Notes: generated by a model from the sequence alone, not told the origin. DNA of 64,000 nt from Sporomusa silvacetica DSM 10669 (GCF_002257705.1 NZ_LSLK01000070.1:62001-126000), one strand, 5' to 3'. Counted from the stretch's first letter, positions 43,048-52,557 are shown. Numbers and translations are program-made.

Positions 43048-44480
43048 TCAGGTTTCCACAGCAAAGAAAATACCTCTGGATTAATATTGGCAACTGATTC
43101 TACTACAATTGTTCTGGCCGTTTCCTGCTCAAGACGTTTGAGTTCTTCCTGCCTGTTCAGATAGTCAGCTACTTGGGGATGAACCTGTAATAGCAGCCGT
43201 CCTCCTGAGCGAGAGCGTTTATTCAGTTTTCTCAATTCCCGTTTAATGTCTATTACCACGGTTTCCGGTGATTTAATACGACCCTTTCCCATACAGTGCG
43301 GGCAGGGACTGTATAGCATACCTGTAAGGTTCTGCCTGGCCTTTTTCCGTGTCATTTCTACTAACCCCAGGCTAGTAATTCCTAACACATTAGATTTAGT
43401 GCGATCCCTTTTCAGCTCTAGTTCTAGTCCGGAAAGTACCGCTGAGCGTTGCTGCGCTTTATCCATATCAATAAAATCAATGATAATGATACCGCCAATG
43501 TCCCTTAACCGAAGCTGTCTGGCGATTTCGGCAATGGCCTCCAAATTAGTCTGAAATACAGTCTCTGAGAGATTGGTATTACCAACAAACTTACCAGTAT
43601 TAACATCAATAACAGTCATCGCTTCTGTATAATCAATGACAATATAGCCGCCACATTTCAGTTCTACCCGCCGGTCACGCAGACTTTCCAAGCTATCTTC
43701 AAGATTAAACCATCTGAATATATCGCTGTCCTTAGCGGTTGGCTCATAGAGTGTTACAGAGTCAATTAACTCTGGTGATATATATTGCAGTAAATCAACA
43801 ACCCGGTTATATGCTTCCTGACTATCAATAACAAATTCATTTACATCACTGGTAAGATAGTCACGAACTATCCGTACCACAAGATCAGCATCTTTATAAA
43901 TGAGCGCAGGCGCATTGCTCCGTTTGGCCCTGGCGCTCAAAGTTGACCACATGTTAGCTAGATAGGCCATATCTTTCATGAGGTCATCCTGACTTTTATC
44001 CTGGGCTACTGTCCTAACAATAACCCCCATACCTTCTGGCCGAATTTTCTCTGCGATCTGACGCAAACGGTCTCGCTCTGGTTCAGCTTCAATACGGCGC
44101 GAAATGCCAATATAATCGACGGTTGGCATTAGTACAATATACCTTCCCGGCAGTGTCAGGCTAATGGTGGCTCTTGGTCCCTTGTCACCCATAGCATCTT
44201 TGGCAATCTGCACCAATACATCCTGGCCAATCGTCAAATGCTGACTGGCAGCCTGACGGCCGGCATCTCCCATATATAAAAAAGCATTTTTGTCTCGCCC
44301 AATATCAACAAAAGCAGCTTGCATACCTGGGAGGACATTTTTAACTCGTCCTTTGTAAATGTTTCCAACTAAATGCCCACTCTCGCTACGCTCCACCGAG
44401 ATTTCCATGAGTTCACCGTCTTCCAAGAGTGCAACTCGAGTCTCTTCCGGCATAACGTTGGCAATTATCCTTTTATTCAT
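43044..44480 (-). CDS. rng: Ribonuclease E/G family protein
   Basis: 478 residues, RNase G size without the long RNase E tail. An N-terminal S1 domain (about 35-120) precedes the RNase domain with IIIDFIDMD (catalytic aspartates near 290-335) and the zinc-link CPHCMGKGRI near 400. It matures 16S rRNA ends and degrades mRNA. It follows the TIGR03936/TIGR03960 pair, a recurrent order before rplU in Clostridia and Negativicutes. Confidence 0.94.
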   Translation of the reverse strand: MNKRIIANVMPEETRVALLEDGELMEISVERSESGHLVGNIYKGRVKNVLPGMQAAFVDIGRDKNAFLYMGDAGRQAASQHLTIGQDVLVQIAKDAMGDKGPRATISLTLPGRYIVLMPTVDYIGISRRIEAEPERDRLRQIAEKIRPEGMGVIVRTVAQDKSQDDLMKDMAYLANMWSTLSARAKRSNAPALIYKDADLVVRIVRDYLTSDVNEFVIDSQEAYNRVVDLLQYISPELIDSVTLYEPTAKDSDIFRWFNLEDSLESLRDRRVELKCGGYIVIDYTEAMTVIDVNTGKFVGNTNLSETVFQTNLEAIAEIARQLRLRDIGGIIIIDFIDMDKAQQRSAVLSGLELELKRDRTKSNVLGITSLGLVEMTRKKARQNLTGMLYSPCPHCMGKGRIKSPETVVIDIKRELRKLNKRSRSGGRLLLQVHPQVADYLNRQEELKRLEQETARTIVVESVANINPEVFSLLWKPD

Positions 44481-44513
44481 AGATCGTTCCTTCTGTTATT
44501 AATCTGTCGTTGT

Positions 44514-45221
44514 CTACAATTCAATCGGTGATCTCCATACCTTGCCGTTAGTTACGAACAACCCACTACGATTAATTAACGCCGCGTCTTTATCAACAGG
44601 CAAACCATAGTTATCTGTTAGTACAGCAAGCACCTCAACTGGCTTAACACTGCCAGCGGGCGTAATTTTTATAGAAAGATTTAGTATCAGTTTCTGTTGA
44701 TTAGCAGGTAGTGGTTTAACAATTACTGGCTCGGTCAGATACTCTTTGATATCGATTTCCCGACGACCTTTAGGGGATTGTTTAACATAAATCACTTCAA
44801 CTTCACGATTAAAATTATCTATGCTTGTCTCCACGGCATCCCAAACTTCACCCGGAGTTAGTGAACCGATAATTTCGTAGGTAGCCAGGTTAACAACCGC
44901 CATCAGAGCTTTGCTATGCTGCTCTACATATTTTGCCGCTTTAAGTTCAATGCCAGCAGGTAACTGTGGCTTAAGCCTGGCTTCCAGCAAAGCAATATCT
45001 GCTGCTTCTGTCAGTTCAAGATCAAGATATTCAGCCTCACTGGTTACCCCTACTGCCAACGCCGATGCAAAGGCTAGCTTCATATGGGGGTTAAAGCCTT
45101 CAGAGTAGGCTGCCGGCAGTTTGGCACGACGCACAGCTCGCTCAATTGTGCCGGCAAAATCTAAATGAGAAACATAGCGAATTGGATTCCCTTTGGTTAT
45201 CTTAAGCCGTAATTTTGCCAT
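44514..45221 (-). CDS. TIGR03936 family radical-SAM-associated protein (DUF2344)
   Basis: 235 residues beginning AKLRLKITKGNPIRYVSHLDF, the family's opening block. It is always found next to, or fused with, the TIGR03960 radical SAM protein; function unknown, perhaps RNA modification. I place the start at the ATG at 45221, which overlaps the partner's stop by one base. Confidence 0.9.
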   Translation of the reverse strand: MAKLRLKITKGNPIRYVSHLDFAGTIERAVRRAKLPAAYSEGFNPHMKLAFASALAVGVTSEAEYLDLELTEAADIALLEARLKPQLPAGIELKAAKYVEQHSKALMAVVNLATYEIIGSLTPGEVWDAVETSIDNFNREVEVIYVKQSPKGRREIDIKEYLTEPVIVKPLPANQQKLILNLSIKITPAGSVKPVEVLAVLTDNYGLPVDKDAALINRSGLFVTNGKVWRSPIEL

Positions 45222-47080
45222 TATTCCTGCCCCCAATCAACAACGTTAGCATCAAGAGCCTGGCAAACGCCACAGGCACCGCAGTGTTTATGACGACAGT
45301 CAGCAGTGAGGGACTCTTGCTGTGCAGAGAGCCATTCTTTCGCCAGAAAAGATTTATCCACCCCTGAGGATAAATGCTCCCATGGCAAAAATTCACCCAT
45401 CTCCCGGTCACGCCTGGCATAAAAATCGGGGTCAATGCCTACAGCGGCAAAAGCCTCCATCCAAATAGTATACTTAAAATGTTCAGACCAGCCATCAAAT
45501 CTCGCCCCCTGCTGCCACGCCTGAAGTAATACCTTCCCGAGACGCCTGTCACCACGGGCAAACACACCTTCAAGGAAGCTGGTACGGGCATCATGCCAAC
45601 TAAGTGAAATGCTGCGATCTTTAATCAGCGATCGTAACAGCTTTTGTTTGCGTTCAATTTCCGCTACCGAGTTTTGTCCAAACCATTGAAAAGCAGTATG
45701 CGGCTTAGGAACAAAGGAAGACACACTGACAGTCACCTTGGCACCTTTTCGTCCTTTTATCTGTTTATATAAATCTGCCACTTGCTGAGCGAGTCTGGCA
45801 ATTCCTGCTATATCTTCATCAGTCTCGGTTGGTAATCCGATCATAAAGTAGAGCTTAATGGTTGACCAGCCAGCGGAAAAAGCAGCACTTACTGCTTCGG
45901 TAAGATTTTCCTCAGTAACTCCTTTATTAATTACATCCCGTAGGCGCTGCGTGCCGGCCTCAGGTGCAAAAGTCAAACCACTCTTTCTCACTTGCTGCAC
46001 TTGTTTTGCCAAATCAATCGAAAAGCTGTCAACCCTAAGTGAAGGCAATGACACACTTACCCCCTGCTGCTTAAAGCGGGTAATTAGCTCCGTGATTAAT
46101 GGGCTGAGGCAAGAGTAGTCCGCTGAACTTAATGATACCAAAGACACTTCGTTATAGCCGGTATTTTCCACAAGTTCTTGGACATGGTTAATCAGTGTCT
46201 CCATTTTTCGTTCCCGTACCGGGCGATAAAGCACCCCGGCCTGACAGAACCGGCACCCCCGCGTACAGCCACGAAATAGTTCCAGCATAATACGATCATG
46301 CACAATTTCAATAAATGGCACAATAGGCTTAGTAGCAAATGTCACTTGATCCAGATCTTTAACTAACCGTTTGACAATGACAGGTTTAGCTGCCGGCACC
46401 AGTGGTTGCAAAGCACTGACCTGTCCAGCGGCATTGTACTGTGCGTCATAAAAACTCGGGACATATATGCCATCAAATACTGCAAGCTGCTGTAATAGGC
46501 CGTTTTTGCCGCCTGGCTTGCCTGCCTGTTTCCACGCAGCAATCGCAGCAGCAACTTCGCCAATTACCTCCTCACCCTCGCCGAGGATAAAGAAGTCAAT
46601 AAAATCCGCCATTGGTTCTGCATTAAAGGCGCAAGGCCCACCGCATACGACCAGTGGCTGACTCTCATCACGCTTAGCTGCCTCTACCGGAATACCGGCT
46701 ATATCAAGCATATTAAGCACATTACTGTAGCTCAACTCATACTGCAAAGTAAAACCAATAATGTCGCATTCAGCAACAGGACGTTTGGTTTCCAGGGTGT
46801 ATAATTTAATATTTGCGGCTCTCATCTCAGCTTCCATGTCTACCCAGGGAGCATAAACACGCTCAGCGAAGGTATCTTGACGGTTATTTAATATCTGATA
46901 CAATATTTTAAGCCCCAGGTTGGACATGCCAACCTCATAAACATCAGGCATAGCCAGAACAAAACTGACTAAATCCGCTTTAGGGTCTTTGCTCACACTG
47001 TTCCATTCATATCCAGTGTAGCGTGCTGGCTTCATCACTTTGCTTAAAATAGCAGGACTGACAGGATCTATAGGCTGCAT
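45221..47080 (-). CDS. TIGR03960 family B12-binding radical SAM protein
   Basis: About 619 residues. The N-terminal third is a cobalamin-binding-like region; the radical SAM core follows, with the cluster motif ELFRGCTRGCRFCQAG (CxxxCxxC) near 280. A C-terminal cysteine cluster (CRHKHCGACGVC) may bind another FeS cluster. I use the ATG at 47080 behind GGAGGT; a TTG 4 codons earlier is in frame. Its substrate is unknown, but conserved linkage to rng and rplU suggests rRNA or tRNA. Confidence 0.92.
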   Translation of the reverse strand: MQPIDPVSPAILSKVMKPARYTGYEWNSVSKDPKADLVSFVLAMPDVYEVGMSNLGLKILYQILNNRQDTFAERVYAPWVDMEAEMRAANIKLYTLETKRPVAECDIIGFTLQYELSYSNVLNMLDIAGIPVEAAKRDESQPLVVCGGPCAFNAEPMADFIDFFILGEGEEVIGEVAAAIAAWKQAGKPGGKNGLLQQLAVFDGIYVPSFYDAQYNAAGQVSALQPLVPAAKPVIVKRLVKDLDQVTFATKPIVPFIEIVHDRIMLELFRGCTRGCRFCQAGVLYRPVRERKMETLINHVQELVENTGYNEVSLVSLSSADYSCLSPLITELITRFKQQGVSVSLPSLRVDSFSIDLAKQVQQVRKSGLTFAPEAGTQRLRDVINKGVTEENLTEAVSAAFSAGWSTIKLYFMIGLPTETDEDIAGIARLAQQVADLYKQIKGRKGAKVTVSVSSFVPKPHTAFQWFGQNSVAEIERKQKLLRSLIKDRSISLSWHDARTSFLEGVFARGDRRLGKVLLQAWQQGARFDGWSEHFKYTIWMEAFAAVGIDPDFYARRDREMGEFLPWEHLSSGVDKSFLAKEWLSAQQESLTADCRHKHCGACGVCQALDANVVDWGQE

Positions 47081-47191
47081 ATGTACCTCCAATATATAGC
47101 TATAAAAATTATTATGTATTTTTTGGGTGGAAATATCAAGACTTATTTTTTCCAGGTAGTACTGATTTGAAACCTACTGACCAAAAAATGG

Positions 47192-48064
47192 TTAGATAAA
47201 TTCATTGATTCTAGACCTTATCCCCTTTTTAATTAACCCCTCCCACACCTCTGTCTCAGTCAAAGCCCCACATAATTTGAAATTTTGATCAACAATATGT
47301 ATGATATAGTATTTCTCCGGGCCAAACAAGCGAATAATGTCACCAATCACTGCACTTTCCATCGCGGTAAGGTGACTGGTAGGCATAATCTGGCTGGAAA
47401 TCAGCCCTGCCTTTTTATTGGCTAAGATACGCATAGCTCGAAACCCTGCTAAATCTTTTTCAGTTCGGACAGTAAGGAGCAAAAAAACGGCTGCGACCAA
47501 CAGCGTTAAATTTATCGTATTATAGAGCCAATATCCTATACCGGTACAGATTACCAGTAAACAAATAATACTATGACTAATCGTAACAACAATCGCTGTG
47601 GCATCACGATAATTACGCCGGTAACTTAAAATAGCCCGTAAAATTCTCCCACCGTCCAGTGGCAATGCCGGTAGTAAATTAAAGAGTGCTAACATGAGAT
47701 TTACTTCACCATAAAACTGACATACATCCTGCCAGTTGCCTGCCTCATTTATTCCGATATAACAGACAGCCGCCAGGCCCAAACTTGCCAGTGGCCCGGC
47801 GGCAGCTATCATTAGTTCACTTGTCGCCCCTGCATCAGCAAGACCATCTACCCGCGCCACAGCCCCAAAAGGCAATAGCTCTACCTGTTTAACCTTATAG
47901 CCTAAGCCTATAGCCATGAGCATGTGGGCCAGTTCATGGCATAAAACAGCACTAAACACTACTAGCACTTTGCTCACAAGACCAGCGGCCGCAAATAGGG
48001 CAATGAGCCCGATAAACCAATTATTTATTACTAGCTCAACGCCTGCTATCTTTCCGGCTCTCAT
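47192..48064 (-). CDS. M50 site-2 metalloprotease, SpoIVFB-like
   Basis: 290 residues, intramembrane zinc protease. HELAH lies at 43-47 and the second motif LLPALPLDGGRI near 133; both are intact. About six helices, then a soluble C-terminal domain resembling a CBS or sensor module. Paired with the degenerate M23 protein encoded 12 bases upstream, as spoIVFB is with spoIVFA, so a role in pro-sigma-K processing in the mother cell is likely. Confidence 0.88.
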   Translation of the reverse strand: MRAGKIAGVELVINNWFIGLIALFAAAGLVSKVLVVFSAVLCHELAHMLMAIGLGYKVKQVELLPFGAVARVDGLADAGATSELMIAAAGPLASLGLAAVCYIGINEAGNWQDVCQFYGEVNLMLALFNLLPALPLDGGRILRAILSYRRNYRDATAIVVTISHSIICLLVICTGIGYWLYNTINLTLLVAAVFLLLTVRTEKDLAGFRAMRILANKKAGLISSQIMPTSHLTAMESAVIGDIIRLFGPEKYYIIHIVDQNFKLCGALTETEVWEGLIKKGIRSRINEFI

Positions 48065-48076
48065 AATTCACATCCC

Positions 48077-48829
48077 TTATTGGGTAGATTCACCTTTAAT
48101 TCTAGATAACGGATCCACCGCTTTGCCGTTCTCCCGTAGTTCAAAATAAAGCTCAGACCCAGCATTCGAGCCAGCTTTGCCAATATGGGCCATCACCTGA
48201 CCCTGACTCACTAAATCACCTTCTTTAACCAGAATATCACTTACATGTCCATATATTGTTTCCACATTTTGTCCGTGGTCAATAATCAGCATTTTGCCTA
48301 ACTGGGCACTATCGGTAACCACTTTTATTCGTCCGTCAGCAGCCGCCTGTACACTTGTTCCTATGGGAGCGGCAATAGCAATTCCTTCATGCCAAGTCGC
48401 CGGTTTTGGCGCCGGATTGGTCTGCCAACCATATTGTGTTATTATCTGCCCTTGAACTGGCTTTGTCATGTAGCGCAAAGGATCAGCACCGCGCGAAATT
48501 GTCGTCTGAACCTGTTTTAAAACAGGTATACCTGGCAAATTGGCAGCATTAGGCCAATGAACCGTAACATACTCGACTACTCTTGCGGTATAGTAAGCAA
48601 AATCAGTCTGCGTAGCCAGTATTTGGCGAACGGCTCCAGACACTTCCTGCCCGATTCGGGTATTTGACACATGAGCACTATACACCAGCGCAAAAAGTGC
48701 CAAAGCCGCTACCGTCCTTTTAAGCCAGGTATAGTCTGGTTCCTCTTCATAGTATGATTGCCAATTATTCTCATTATTACGGTTACTAAACTGCCTGCCA
48801 CTTTTCAAACGATTCCATAACTTCGTCAT
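48077..48829 (-). CDS. Degenerate M23 membrane protein, SpoIVFA-like
   Basis: 250 residues: a cytoplasmic basic N-terminus, one helix (about 37-55), then a LytM/M23 fold at the C-terminus. The zinc ligands are lost: the H-x-G-x-D motif reads HEGIA and the HLHFE motif reads ELYFE, so it should not be a peptidase. That is the condition of SpoIVFA, which holds SpoIVFB in check. I use the ATG at 48829 (GGAGGG site). Confidence 0.8.
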   Translation of the reverse strand: MTKLWNRLKSGRQFSNRNNENNWQSYYEEEPDYTWLKRTVAALALFALVYSAHVSNTRIGQEVSGAVRQILATQTDFAYYTARVVEYVTVHWPNAANLPGIPVLKQVQTTISRGADPLRYMTKPVQGQIITQYGWQTNPAPKPATWHEGIAIAAPIGTSVQAAADGRIKVVTDSAQLGKMLIIDHGQNVETIYGHVSDILVKEGDLVSQGQVMAHIGKAGSNAGSELYFELRENGKAVDPLSRIKGESTQ

Positions 48830-48929
48830 CGCATGCCCTCCACAATACCAGTCCGGAGTATTCTTACGGAATATATATGACAAAACTATAAAATTATAAC
48901 TAGTGAAGTGGCATCTTTAGCCGCTGAAG

Positions 48930-49102
48930 GAAAAGAAAAGACTTGACTTGTGCCAAGTCCTTCAGGACGGCCGAATTGCTATGCCATCCATGGCGCAATC
49001 GGCACTAGCACCATCCGGGTGCGTCGCCGGCAGAAGGCGCCTGTGCCCTTTAGGGGTATAGTCGTTCAATCCAGGGAAAGTTTTATACTTTCCCTCTGGA
49101 AA
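48930..49102. repeat. Dispersed hairpin repeat, diverged copy 4, in a 330-bp non-coding gap
   Basis: The left part (AAAGAAAA...CTTGTGCCAAG...GGCCGAATTGC) aligns with copy 3. The right part has the same AAAGTTTTATACTTT hairpin (CAGGGAAAG/CTTTCCCT) seen beside copy 3. In between, CCGAATTGC/GCAATCGG flanks GCCATCCATGGC, another stem-loop. No gene is credible in 48830-49161. Confidence 0.6.
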
Positions 49103-49108
49103 AGAAAA

Positions 49109-49155
49109 ACGGAGATAGTTGCTTTTAATAAAAAAGCCCCTTTATCTCCGTTTAA
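49109..49155 (-). terminator. Probable terminator after rodA
   Basis: AAACGGAGATA/TATCTCCGTTT arms with a long loop, T-run on the leftward side, starting 7 bases after the rodA stop. Confidence 0.65.
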
Positions 49156-49161
49156 AATAAA

Positions 49162-50268
49162 TCAAAATAGTATCTTTTGTCGTCGCATATAGATGTTTAA
49201 TAAAATCCCAATACTAATGAGATTCGTGGTTAATGCACTTACGCCATAACTCATAAGTGGCAACGGAATGCCTGTTACCGGCATAATTCCTGCTGTCATG
49301 CCAACATTGACCAGTAGGTGAAACGCTATCATCGAGGTAATGCCTGTTGCCAGAAGTGTGCCAAAATTATCCCGGGCTTCACCCGAGATTTTAACACCAC
49401 GGTAAAGCAAAATAAGGTAGAGCAAGAGAATCAGACTAGCTCCAATAAACCCTAACTCTTCTCCAATAACGGCAAAAATGAAATCAGTATGGTTCTCCGG
49501 CAGGAAATTCAATTGGCTTTGTGTGCCGTTGAACAGACCTTTACCAAAAAGCATTCCTGAGCCAATGGCAATTTTAGACTGAATAATATGGTAACCCGAC
49601 CCCAAGGGATCGACATTAGGATCAATGAACACAGTTAAGCGTTTTTTTTGGTAGTCTTTTAAGAAGTGCCAAAAAATCGGCAGAAAAGCCATCCCCACAC
49701 CGACTATCGCGGCTAAGTGACGTAAGCTTATCCCTGCTACAAAAATCATGCCAAATAGTATGGCTAAAAATACTAACGAAGTGCCCAGGTCAGGTTGTTT
49801 TAATACTAAAATAAATGGTATTCCCACATAAATAAACACCGGAATTATTTCTTTAAAAGTATTAAGTTTGCCAGTACGCTTATCTAGAATTTGCGCCAAA
49901 GAAATAATCATAATAATCTTAGAAAACTCTGAAGGCTGTAAGCTGATTGGGCCAAGCTGTATCCAGCGTTGAGCGCCCAGCGCCGAGTGACCGACAAACA
50001 TAACAGCAAGCAGCATTACTAAGTTCAAAATATATAAAAATCCCGAAACTCTTTCTAGCGATTTATAGTCAAAGTTGAGCATAACAAAAACAATAACAAT
50101 ATTCGCTAAAGCAAATAAGCCCTGGCGCTGCACAAACCAGTATCGATCCTCACTGGGATTATTGATATGTGTGGCGCTGCCAATAATAACAAGACTAATC
50201 AGAACAAGTAGCGCAGTAACACCAATAAGTATGACATCTAAATTTCGCAAGAGGCGCTGGTTAAGCAT
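49162..50268 (-). CDS. rodA: Peptidoglycan glycosyltransferase RodA (SEDS family)
   Basis: 368 residues with about ten helices. SEDS landmarks are visible: WIQLGPISLQPSEFSKI near 108, KQPDLGTSLVF near 160 and the C-terminal GIMPVTGIPLPLMSYG. It polymerises glycan strands for cell elongation with a class B PBP. The partner gene is not visible: directly upstream lies the integrated phage-like element, so rodA's normal upstream neighbours are beyond it. Confidence 0.94.
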   Translation of the reverse strand: MLNQRLLRNLDVILIGVTALLVLISLVIIGSATHINNPSEDRYWFVQRQGLFALANIVIVFVMLNFDYKSLERVSGFLYILNLVMLLAVMFVGHSALGAQRWIQLGPISLQPSEFSKIIMIISLAQILDKRTGKLNTFKEIIPVFIYVGIPFILVLKQPDLGTSLVFLAILFGMIFVAGISLRHLAAIVGVGMAFLPIFWHFLKDYQKKRLTVFIDPNVDPLGSGYHIIQSKIAIGSGMLFGKGLFNGTQSQLNFLPENHTDFIFAVIGEELGFIGASLILLLYLILLYRGVKISGEARDNFGTLLATGITSMIAFHLLVNVGMTAGIMPVTGIPLPLMSYGVSALTTNLISIGILLNIYMRRQKILF

Positions 50269-50307
50269 ACCTTACTAACCTTCTCTCTATCAATATCTTG
50301 TTTATTA

Positions 50308-50329
50308 AATCCGGTATTTTTGCCGGATT
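50308..50329 (-). terminator. Hairpin between integrase and rodA
   Basis: AATCCGG (50308-50314) pairs with CCGGATT (50323-50329); leftward tail TTAATAAA is only partly T-rich. Confidence 0.5.
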
Positions 50330-50397
50330 ATAAACAACCTTAAGCACATGATTCTTCTCCATATTTACCCACAAAAAAACAAAGGTGTTTACCTTCA

Positions 50398-50420
50398 ATT
50401 GTAATACTGATTGTAATACT
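50398..50420. repeat. 11-bp tandem direct repeat near the element's left end
   Basis: ATTGTAATACT at 50398-50408 and again at 50410-50420, 12-bp period, 27 bases from the integrase stop. Could be an integrase arm-binding site. Confidence 0.55.
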
Positions 50421-50446
50421 TTTAACTGCAAAAAGAAAGCTACAAA

Positions 50447-51598
50447 TTACAAACAAGATAAATATTTTGCCACAATTGATGTTACTGAATAACTATCCCC
50501 TGGCATTAAATGTCCGTATGTATCCAAGGTTTCCTGTATATTTGCATGTCCCATTGTGGCAGAAATCGCCTTAACACTTACACCGCTCGAAATAGCAACA
50601 CTGGCAAATGTATGCCGCAAATCGTGAAAACTTCGTTCACCGGCTTTCGCCTTTTTAACTGCATATCCAAAACTGACTGATATGTTAATCGGCTTCAACA
50701 TGCCGCCTAGCTCGTCGGTAAACACTAGTCCGCTGTCGGTATATGCATTTCCAAGTTTCAATTTATTTGCAGCTTGCCATGCACTCTGCTTTTTTAAAAC
50801 AGCTATAACTTTATCATCTAAAGGTATTTCTCTATATGCATTTTCGGTTTTAAGCCGACCTGCTATTAATTCCTTTTTAGAATGTATATACTTTATTTGC
50901 TGTCTGACTCGAATAATTTTAGCAGAAAAGTCTATGTCTGTCCATCGTAATCCTAGCACTTCACCGCGCCGCATACCAGTAAAGGCAGCAACATAGGCTA
51001 TATTGTAATATTTTCCATTGCCGAGAATAGAGAATATTGTTTTCAGTTCTTCTACACTAAAAGGTTTTATCTCTGTTGTTTGCTCAACCCTTCTTTTTAA
51101 TATCTTAATACCTGTAGCAGGATTTTTAAGCAATATATCATCTTCTACCGCTATTTTAAGACTATTACTAATAATAGCCCTAATAAGAACAACGCTACCC
51201 GAGGAAAGTTTTTCGCTCATATCATTAATAAACACCTGTATGTTTTGGCGTGTTAAATCCTTCAATTTCATACTTCCAAGACCAGGTATAATGTGTAGCG
51301 TTACATATTGCTGATAATTGTCTAAAGTTGTTTGCTCGATTGAACCTTTTTTGTAGGTATCAAGCCATATCCTTAACCAAGCTTCATAGGTCATTTTTGC
51401 ACTATTAGTATTTATTCCGGCATCAAGTTCCTTCTGCCATGCCTTGCGCTTCTCGTTTACCTCGCCTTTACTCTTCCCATAAATAGCCTTAACCTTGTTT
51501 TTGCCGGTTTTATCTTTGTAACCGAAACGCTGAAAGAATAATTGCTTTTTTTCATCCCATTTAACTATTGTACCTTCTCCGCTATCGCGCTTTGCCAT
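50447..51598 (-). CDS. int: Tyrosine site-specific integrase
   Basis: 383 residues. It has an N-terminal arm-binding domain (about 1-55), a SAM-like core-binding domain (65-150) and a catalytic domain with TGMRRGEVLGLRW (first Arg), HDLRHTFA (His/Arg), GHANI and the nucleophile tyrosine in DTYGHL. All catalytic residues are present. It integrates or excises the element, placed here beside rodA; the core att sequence cannot be named without the other end. Confidence 0.95.
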   Translation of the reverse strand: MAKRDSGEGTIVKWDEKKQLFFQRFGYKDKTGKNKVKAIYGKSKGEVNEKRKAWQKELDAGINTNSAKMTYEAWLRIWLDTYKKGSIEQTTLDNYQQYVTLHIIPGLGSMKLKDLTRQNIQVFINDMSEKLSSGSVVLIRAIISNSLKIAVEDDILLKNPATGIKILKRRVEQTTEIKPFSVEELKTIFSILGNGKYYNIAYVAAFTGMRRGEVLGLRWTDIDFSAKIIRVRQQIKYIHSKKELIAGRLKTENAYREIPLDDKVIAVLKKQSAWQAANKLKLGNAYTDSGLVFTDELGGMLKPINISVSFGYAVKKAKAGERSFHDLRHTFASVAISSGVSVKAISATMGHANIQETLDTYGHLMPGDSYSVTSIVAKYLSCL

Positions 51599-51675
51599 TT
51601 TCTCACCGCCCTATATATAGTAGAAGGAAAGGCGGGAAACTCCCCTCGTTCCTGCGCTCAACTCATACGGGACAG

Positions 51676-51706
51676 GCAGGCTATGTATGATAAAACCATA
51701 GCCTGC
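51676..51706. terminator. Hairpin upstream of int
   Basis: Perfect 10-bp arms GCAGGCTATG/CATAGCCTGC (51676-51685, 51697-51706). T-run is weak on both sides, so it may be regulatory. Confidence 0.5.
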
Positions 51707-51768
51707 TTTACACTGTCACTACGCCAAGCCCTGGCAGCTACTAGAGGATTGCCCGCCCTGCATCCTAG

Positions 51769-51930
51769 CTACCGTTCGATATACTCCGCTGTGAATAACT
51801 GTGCCGGGGAAATGCCATACAGATTACATAGATCAATCATAGCCTGTACAGTCATTGTTTTAGAATATTTCATAACATAATCAAGAATAGACAGCTTTTC
51901 TTTGCCTGTGAGTATTTCGCCTAATGTCAT
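51769..51930 (-). CDS. Small phage protein, 53 residues
   Basis: Unrecognised. Begins MTLGEILTGKEKLSILDYV behind a strong AAGGAG site. Helical throughout; the second half (AMIDLCNLYGISPAQLF) resembles the helix-turn-helix part of XRE-type proteins, but it is too short to be sure. First gene upstream of int. Confidence 0.6.
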   Translation of the reverse strand: MTLGEILTGKEKLSILDYVMKYSKTMTVQAMIDLCNLYGISPAQLFTAEYIER

Positions 51931-51977
51931 TTATTATCATCTCCTTCCTGCATCCGGCACAATGGCCGGTTATGAAC

Positions 51978-52133
51978 TCATTCCTCGCTTTCTTCTTTTT
52001 TCTTTTCCTTGGGTACATATTTGTAACCGAATGCATATGCCAGACGCTCTAGAAACCACTCTGGCGGGTTGTCACCGTCATATTCCTTTTCGCCATCAGA
52101 AATTGTAATTTTGTAACCATCAATTACCATCAT
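51978..52133 (-). CDS. Small phage protein, 51 residues
   Basis: Unrecognised. Begins MMVIDGYKITISDGEKEYDG, then WFLERLAYAFGYK, and ends in a Lys/Glu-rich tail. AAGGAGG precedes the start with ideal spacing. Soluble; co-directional with its neighbours. Confidence 0.6.
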   Translation of the reverse strand: MMVIDGYKITISDGEKEYDGDNPPEWFLERLAYAFGYKYVPKEKKKEESEE

Positions 52134-52160
52134 GTTTGTCCTCCTTCACTACAGCCGAGA

Positions 52161-52280
52161 TTACTCGGCCTTTTTTTCTTCCAGTGCTTTTACTCTACGT
52201 TTTTCGGCCAGTCGGATAGCAGCTGCAAGCAAGATCCTCCCTGCAACTATTGAGTTAATTACGATTTTTTCTTTTTCCAA
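52161..52280 (-). CDS. Very small phage protein, 39 residues, TTG start
   Basis: Unrecognised. Starts at TTG with GGGGTGA upstream. One helix (IVINSIVAGRILLAAAIRLAEKR) with an Arg/Lys/Glu-rich tail, so amphipathic or membrane-associated. The frame is open farther upstream but would overlap the next gene. Confidence 0.45.
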   Translation of the reverse strand: MEKEKIVINSIVAGRILLAAAIRLAEKRRVKALEEKKAE

Positions 52281-52335
52281 TAAAATCACCCCTCTGCAAA
52301 ATATGCAAGTGAACACAACCCCCGTAATATTCTTT

Positions 52336-52557
52336 CTAAGTATTGACGGCCACCGCTCCACTTGGATCTCTGGAAGCAATTATTAAATATGCAAAAATCT
52401 TATCTAATTCATCCTCAGCTAGTTCAGTTACATCAATTTCAAACTCTTTCATAGCTTCCACAACTAATTTTGCACCGGGTTTTAATTCTCCATCAGCAGT
52501 ACGAATCATCGCTTTAAATTCTTCCATGACTTCCAATGCTTGTTTGGAACCCGTCAT
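52336..52557 (-). CDS. Small acidic phage protein, 73 residues
   Basis: Unrecognised. Predominantly helical and acidic (EFEIDVTELAEDELDKIFAYL). GGGGAG precedes the ATG. Could be a small regulator or antirepressor-like protein; nothing specific supports one. Confidence 0.6.
   Translation of the reverse strand: MTGSKQALEVMEEFKAMIRTADGELKPGAKLVVEAMKEFEIDVTELAEDELDKIFAYLIIASRDPSGAVAVNT

Noticed and set aside
48950..49192. 80-codon open frame on the plus strand between the SpoIVFA-like gene and rodA
   Set aside because: It runs through the dispersed repeat and the rodA terminator; no ribosome site.
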